Shown here piece by piece: positions 56,463-60,706 of a stretch of 60,706 nucleotides of DNA. The stretch comes from DAOTYE01 sp034434915 (GTDB lineage Bacteria; Chloroflexota; Dehalococcoidia; Dehalococcoidales; RBG-16-60-22). Every line of letters starts with the position of its first letter. Within the stretch, counting starts at the first letter, position 1. Made by a program: the position numbers and the translations under genes. The notes under the pieces were generated by a model. The model saw only the letters and a program-made list of their open reading frames with translations, was not told the origin of the DNA and did not search any database. The DNA lies in NCBI GenBank assembly GCA_034434915.1, contig DAOTYE010000021.1:1-60706 (forward strand), read 5' to 3'.

Positions 56463-59024
56463 ATGAACGCTGAAAACAGACCAATCACCTCTATCAACCG
56501 TAATCGTGTGGCGCGGGCGATTTTCGCCGCGGCTGAGGGCATGGGCATATCCGACCGGCAAATCATTGAGCGGCTCACCGCTCAGGTCATTGAGCGATTG
56601 GAAAGCAAGTTCGCCACTGCTCCGCCCACCACCCTGCCCGGCATGGAACACCTCGTGCCAAAGGTGCGCCATGAGAAGAAGCACCTGCCCACGGACTCTG
56701 AAATCATGGCGGTGGTGGAGGAAATCCTCGCCGCCGAAGAACAAAAACACGCCGAGGAGAAAAAACCGATGGAAAACATCACCACTGCACCGCAGAAAGA
56801 CCAGCCGGACACTGGCGTAAAGTTGACACAGAATGCCCTCCAGGTGCTCCAGAAGCGCTACCTGATGAAAGACAAAAAAGGGCAGGTCATTGAGACGCCT
56901 GCGCAGATGTTCCGCCGCGTGGCGAAAGCCATTGCCAGCGCCGAACTGAAATATAACCCGAAAGCTGATGTCAAGGCGGTGGAAGATACCTTTTATCGCA
57001 CCATGACCGAGCTTGAGTTCCTGCCCAACTCCCCCACCCTGATGAACGCCGGGAGAGAGCTGGGTCAGCTTTCCGCCTGCTTCGTCCTCCCCATTGAGGA
57101 CTCCATGGAGTCCATCTTTGACGCCGTAAAGTACACCGCTCTCATCCACAAAAGCGGCGGTGGCACGGGGTTCTCCTTCTCCCGTTTGCGCCCGGAAAAA
57201 GACCGGGTGGGCTCCACCGGCGGCGTCGCCAGCGGACCAGTCTCCTTCATGCGCGCCTTTGACGCCGCCACGGACGTCATCAAGCAGGGCGGCATGCGCC
57301 GCGGCGCCAATATGGGCATCCTCAATGTGGACCACCCGGACATTGAGCGCTTCATCAAAGCGAAGGAGGACTCTTCTGCCCTCACCAACTTCAATATCTC
57401 CGTGGCGGTCACCAGCAAGTTCATGGAGGCGGTCAAGGCGGACGCTGAATACGAACTCATCAACCCCCGCACGAAAGAGGTGGAGGGCAAGCTCAGAGCT
57501 AAAGACGTCTTTAATAAAATCGTGGACATGGCGTGGCGGACGGGCGACCCCGGCATCGTCTTCATTGACCGCATCAATGCAGACAACCCCACGCCGCACC
57601 TCGGCGCCATTGAGAGCACCAATCCCTGCGGCGAACAGCCCCTCCTCCCCTATGAATCGTGCAATCTGGGGTCAATCAACCTCGCTAAAATGCTCCAAAA
57701 GACTGACGGCAAGGTTGTCATTGACTACCCCCGCCTCGCCCGGACAGTCAGGACTGCCGTCCGCTTCCTGGACAACGTCATTGACGTCAATAAGTTCCCG
57801 CTTCCCCAGATTGAAGAGATGACCCGCAAGACGCGCAAAATCGGACTGGGGGTGATGGGCTTTGCCGATATGCTCATCAAGCTGGGCATACCCTATAACT
57901 CGGAGCAGGCACTCAAGATTGCTGAAGACCTCATGAAGTTCATCAACGAGGAGGCAACCAGAGCCTCCGTAGACCTGGCGAGAGAGCGCGGCGTTTTCCC
58001 TGCCTTCAAGGGCAGTATTTATGACGCTCCCGGTCAGCCACAGGTGAGGAATGCCTGCCGCACCACCATTGCCCCCACCGGCACGTTGAGCATCATCGCC
58101 GGCTGTTCCAGCGGCATTGAGCCGCTCTTTGCCCTCAGTTTCACCAAGAACATCCTTGACGGCGCCCGGCTCATTGAAGTCAACCCGGACTTTGAAGAGG
58201 TCGCCCGGAAAGAAGGCTTTTACTCTGAAGAGCTGATGCGGAAGCTGGCTGAAGGTGCCCACCTGAGTGAAATAGAAGGCATCCCTGACTGGGTCAAAAA
58301 GGTGTTTGTCACCGCCCATGAAATCAGTCCGGAGTGGCATGTGAAGATGCAGGCGGCTTTCCAGAAACATACCAATAATGCCGTCTCAAAGACCATCAAC
58401 CTGCCCCATGAAGCCACCCGCGAGGACGTGGCAAAGTGCTACCTGCTCGCCTACGAGGAGGGCTTGAAAGGTATCACCATTTACCGCGACCGCAGTCGCG
58501 AGACTCAGGTGCTGACCACAGGTAAGAATGAAAAAACAGCCAAAGCAGAGGGGGTCTCCCGCACGCCGCGCAAGCGAGCCAAGGTCACCACCGGCGTCAC
58601 CGAGAAGGTAACCACCGGCTGTGGTCACCTCTATATCACCGTGAACCGGGATGAGCACGGCATCTGTGAGGTCTTCTCCCACCTGGGCAAGACCGGCGCC
58701 TGCGCTTCTGCTCAGCTTGAAGCTACATGCCGCCTTATTTCTCTGGCTCTCAGGTCTGGCGCAGATGTAGCCTCCATCGTGAAACAACTGCGCGGCATCA
58801 GATGCTCTTCTATTGCCTGGGAGGAAGGGAAAGCCGTCCTGTCATGTGCTGATGCCATCGCCAGTGTTATGGAAAAACATGTCCCGGGCTATAACAGCAA
58901 ACAAAAACTGGAAGATTATGGCTTAGCCAAGAACATCGCCGGGCAGTGTCCTGACTGCAGTAGCACCCTGGTCTATCAGGAGGGGTGCTTCATCTGTCCC
59001 GCCTGCGGCTATACCAAGTGCTAG
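56463..59024 (+). CDS. nrdJ: Adenosylcobalamin-dependent (class II) ribonucleotide reductase
   Basis: The 853-residue protein makes deoxyribonucleotides using B12. After an N-terminal region of about 110 residues with a weak ATP-cone-like helix pattern (VARAIFAAAEGMGISDRQII), the catalytic barrel follows. It has PNSPTLMNAGRELGQLSACF, KSGGGTGFSFSRLRP, STNPCGEQPLLPYESCNLGS (active-site Cys and Glu near 387-403) and TIAPTGTLSIIAGCSSGIEP. The C-terminus ends in a CPDC / CPACGY zinc-type Cys tail that passes electrons. It lies 9 bases after nrdR and is part of the NrdR-box operon. Class II is oxygen-independent, fitting an anaerobe. Confidence 0.96.
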   Translation: MNAENRPITSINRNRVARAIFAAAEGMGISDRQIIERLTAQVIERLESKFATAPPTTLPGMEHLVPKVRHEKKHLPTDSEIMAVVEEILAAEEQKHAEEKKPMENITTAPQKDQPDTGVKLTQNALQVLQKRYLMKDKKGQVIETPAQMFRRVAKAIASAELKYNPKADVKAVEDTFYRTMTELEFLPNSPTLMNAGRELGQLSACFVLPIEDSMESIFDAVKYTALIHKSGGGTGFSFSRLRPEKDRVGSTGGVASGPVSFMRAFDAATDVIKQGGMRRGANMGILNVDHPDIERFIKAKEDSSALTNFNISVAVTSKFMEAVKADAEYELINPRTKEVEGKLRAKDVFNKIVDMAWRTGDPGIVFIDRINADNPTPHLGAIESTNPCGEQPLLPYESCNLGSINLAKMLQKTDGKVVIDYPRLARTVRTAVRFLDNVIDVNKFPLPQIEEMTRKTRKIGLGVMGFADMLIKLGIPYNSEQALKIAEDLMKFINEEATRASVDLARERGVFPAFKGSIYDAPGQPQVRNACRTTIAPTGTLSIIAGCSSGIEPLFALSFTKNILDGARLIEVNPDFEEVARKEGFYSEELMRKLAEGAHLSEIEGIPDWVKKVFVTAHEISPEWHVKMQAAFQKHTNNAVSKTINLPHEATREDVAKCYLLAYEEGLKGITIYRDRSRETQVLTTGKNEKTAKAEGVSRTPRKRAKVTTGVTEKVTTGCGHLYITVNRDEHGICEVFSHLGKTGACASAQLEATCRLISLALRSGADVASIVKQLRGIRCSSIAWEEGKAVLSCADAIASVMEKHVPGYNSKQKLEDYGLAKNIAGQCPDCSSTLVYQEGCFICPACGYTKC

Positions 59025-59043
59025 ATAGGAGAAGAGGTATCTC

Positions 59044-59937
59044 ATGCCACTTAAAACATGGTTCTTTGAGACCAGACCGCAGTTCTTAATCCTTTCAGTG
59101 GTGCTCGCCTTTCTGGGCACGAGCATCGCCTGGTATGACGGCTATTTCCATCTGGGACATGCCATGCTCGCAGGCATCGGGCTTGTCCTCACCCACGTGA
59201 GCGTCAATACCCTTAACGATTACTTTGACTACCGCAGTGGCATTGACCTGGCAACCAAACGCACCCCCTTCAGCGGTGGTAGCGGCATTCTTCCTGCCGC
59301 CCTACTCAAGTCAAATCAGGTGCTCTGGCTGGGGCTGGGGTCGCTTTTCATCGCCGCGCTCATCGGCGTCTATTTCATCATCGTGAAAGGCTGGCTCCTG
59401 CTACCCCTGCTTGCTGTCGCCGCACTGTGCATCCTGCTCTACACCCCCTTCATCCTCAAAACCCCCTATCCTGAATGGGCGGCGGGGCTGGGGCTGGGCA
59501 TCTTGCCGGTGCTCGGTATCTACTTCGCTCAGACGGGCACATATACGTGGGCGGTATTCATTGCCTCGGTCCCGTCGGGGATTCTGGTATATAACCTCCT
59601 CTTCCTCAACGAGTTCCCGGACGTGGAAGCGGACCGGAAAGCGGGCAGAAAGACCACGCCCATACTGGTCGGGAAGGACAGGGCAAGCACGGTCTATGCC
59701 TTCGCCACAATCGCAGTCTACGCGTGGATTATCGGCAGTGTGATTGCCGGAGCCATGCCCGCGTTTGCCAGCATTGCCCTGCTCACCATACCGCTGGCAG
59801 TCAAGGCAATCCAGGGTGCCCTCAGCCACCAGGATATGAGCAGTCTCATGCCGGGCATGGCGAACAACGTGCTGGTGGTGCTCGTCACGCAGTTCCTGCT
59901 TGGTCTGGGCTTCATCCTGGCAAAGGTCTTTAGCTAA
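59044..59937 (+). CDS. UbiA-family prenyltransferase (MenA-like)
   Basis: The 297-residue protein has about eight membrane segments. NTLNDYFDYRSGIDLATKRT carries the first Asp-rich motif (NDxxD-type), and LLFLNEFPDVEADRKAGRKT the second. SGGSGILPAALL fits the loop of 1,4-dihydroxy-2-naphthoate octaprenyltransferase, which prenylates DHNA in menaquinone synthesis. It precedes a UbiE/MenG gene by 8 bases, which supports that role. AGGAGAAGAGG precedes the ATG. Confidence 0.85.
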   Translation: MPLKTWFFETRPQFLILSVVLAFLGTSIAWYDGYFHLGHAMLAGIGLVLTHVSVNTLNDYFDYRSGIDLATKRTPFSGGSGILPAALLKSNQVLWLGLGSLFIAALIGVYFIIVKGWLLLPLLAVAALCILLYTPFILKTPYPEWAAGLGLGILPVLGIYFAQTGTYTWAVFIASVPSGILVYNLLFLNEFPDVEADRKAGRKTTPILVGKDRASTVYAFATIAVYAWIIGSVIAGAMPAFASIALLTIPLAVKAIQGALSHQDMSSLMPGMANNVLVVLVTQFLLGLGFILAKVFS

Positions 59938-59945
59938 ACAATGCC

Positions 59946-60650
59946 ATGAGCAAGCCGCTCCACTATATGTTCACCACCGTCCCGCCGCGCTATGACCTTG
60001 TCAACCGCGTGACGACGTGGGGGCTGGACGCAAGGTGGCGCCGTCTGGCGGCGCGGGAATGCCTCTCCTCGCACCCCTTTGCCGTGCTGGACATCGGCTG
60101 TGGCACCGGTGACCTCATCCTGACCATCGCTCAGCAGGCGGAAAAGGATGTGGAACTCTCTGCCATTGACTATAGCCAGCCCATGCTGGACATCGCCGTA
60201 AAGAAAGCCAAGCGCCTGGGTCTGGAAAGGAAAGTTACCTTCATTCACGGAGACGTCACCAGCCTGCCCTTTCCGGACGGCTCATTTGACTGCGTGGGCA
60301 TCTCCTTCGCCTTCCGCAACCTGACCTATAAAAACCCGCACGGCATGCGCCACTTCCCTGAGGTGCTGAGGGTGCTCAAGCCCGGCGGAAAGTATGTCAT
60401 CGTGGAGACCAGCCAGCCGCAGTCAAAAATTATACGCAGTCTGTTCCACCTTTACCTGCGCTGGTTTGCCTATCCCGCGGGCTATCTCATCTCCGGGAAT
60501 AAAGGCGCCTATCGCTATCTGGCGGAGTCAGCGGCGCATTTCTACACCGCCGATGAAATCAAGGGTATGCTAATCACCACGGGCTTCCGCCAGGTGACCT
60601 ACCGCCCCCTCCTCTGGGGTGCGGCAGGCATCCACGTGGCAGTAAAGTAA
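59946..60650 (+). CDS. UbiE/MenG-type demethylmenaquinone methyltransferase
   Basis: The 234-residue SAM methyltransferase begins MFTTVPPRYDLVNRVTTWGLD, followed by VLDIGCGTGDLILTIA (SAM motif I), LSAIDYSQPMLDIAVKKA, GDVTSLPFPDGSFDCVGISF and FAFRNLTYKNPHGMRHFPEV. The YDLxNxxxTxG and FxxRN motifs are family markers. It methylates the quinone ring in the last menaquinone step and forms an operon with the UbiA-family gene. Confidence 0.9.
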   Translation: MSKPLHYMFTTVPPRYDLVNRVTTWGLDARWRRLAARECLSSHPFAVLDIGCGTGDLILTIAQQAEKDVELSAIDYSQPMLDIAVKKAKRLGLERKVTFIHGDVTSLPFPDGSFDCVGISFAFRNLTYKNPHGMRHFPEVLRVLKPGGKYVIVETSQPQSKIIRSLFHLYLRWFAYPAGYLISGNKGAYRYLAESAAHFYTADEIKGMLITTGFRQVTYRPLLWGAAGIHVAVK

Positions 60651-60652
60651 TC

Positions 60653-60706
60653 TTAAATCTGCTTCTCTATGTACACTTCCCGCAGACCATTCAGGGCGGC
60701 AAAGAA
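60653..60706 (-). CDS. C-terminal end of an unidentified minus-strand gene, partial
   Basis: From the window edge the minus strand stays open for 17 codons (FFAALNGLREVYIEKQI) and ends in TAA at 60655-60653. It converges on the methyltransferase gene with a 2-base gap. The fragment is too short to name. Confidence 0.4.
   Translation of the reverse strand, partial: FFAALNGLREVYIEKQI

Noticed and set aside
55926..57599. 557-codon frame opposite nrdR and nrdJ
   Set aside because: The translation is His/Gly/Asp-rich without recognisable motifs, and it runs antisense to two certain genes.

Overview
The window is about 60.7 kb of compact bacterial chromosome. Its gene complement points to an anaerobic, corrinoid-dependent bacterium, most likely a Chloroflexota lineage such as Dehalococcoidia. 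The evidence is a corrinoid methyltransferase set with a RACo-type activator, a B12-dependent (class II) ribonucleotide reductase behind NrdR, a very large BadF/BadG-type activase, a K+-independent proton pyrophosphatase, menaquinone-pathway UbiA and UbiE enzymes, and ComDE-like enzymes. The lineage is inferred from gene content, not from a marker phylogeny.

Layout. 1-4.9 kb: end of a CDF transporter, an HDAC-like deacetylase, two exported proteins ended by a strong terminator, a LysE-type transporter and FabF. 4.9-12.4 kb: a corrinoid C1 locus. The minus-strand operon holds a hydroxyacid dehydrogenase, corrinoid activator, methyltetrahydrofolate-type methyltransferase, MetH-activation-like protein and radical SAM protein. 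It lies opposite a plus-strand corrinoid protein and UroD-type methyltransferase. Together they supply all four components of an O-demethylase. 12.5-25 kb: carboxyltransferase, DinB, giant activase, P-type ATPase, a frameshifted sulfite-oxidase-like gene, TetR, a small Cys-rich peptide and housekeeping enzymes. 25-36.4 kb: an aldolase remnant at a tandem repeat, an aminotransferase, nitroreductase, a three-gene operon (AIR-synthase-like, HAD, HD), a kinase, and the minus-strand operon mutS2 - VLRF1-like release factor - gcvT/glyA fusion. 36.4-41.3 kb: a 1-Cys Tpx, a lipoprotein, a plasmid-type ParA/ribbon-helix-helix cassette with upstream repeats, and HppA. 41.3-50 kb: racemase-like, double VOC, ComD, ComE, hydroxyacyl-CoA dehydrogenase, RsmE, an Ldh2-type dehydrogenase, amidohydrolase, YbaK, VOC and a decayed ilvD. 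50-60.7 kb: a metalloprotease-like lipoprotein, SDR, tRNA-Lys, RibD, FolC, an NrdR-box-controlled nrdR-nrdJ operon, UbiA and UbiE.

The observations I rate highest are: (1) MutS2 (ribosome rescue) directly coupled to a Vms1-like VLRF1 release-factor domain, which looks like a ribosome quality-control pair; (2) a dispersed family of short arrays with an 8-bp unit close to ATTGCGCA. It occurs at seven loci, forms the 3' ends of two genes, lies inside rsmE, and clusters around the ParA/RHH cassette; (3) a GcvT-GlyA fusion; (4) the complete four-component demethylase set. Several genes are decayed or altered (sulfite-oxidase-like, ilvD, HpcH/HpaI remnant), and several short dispersed repeats fill the intergenic gaps.
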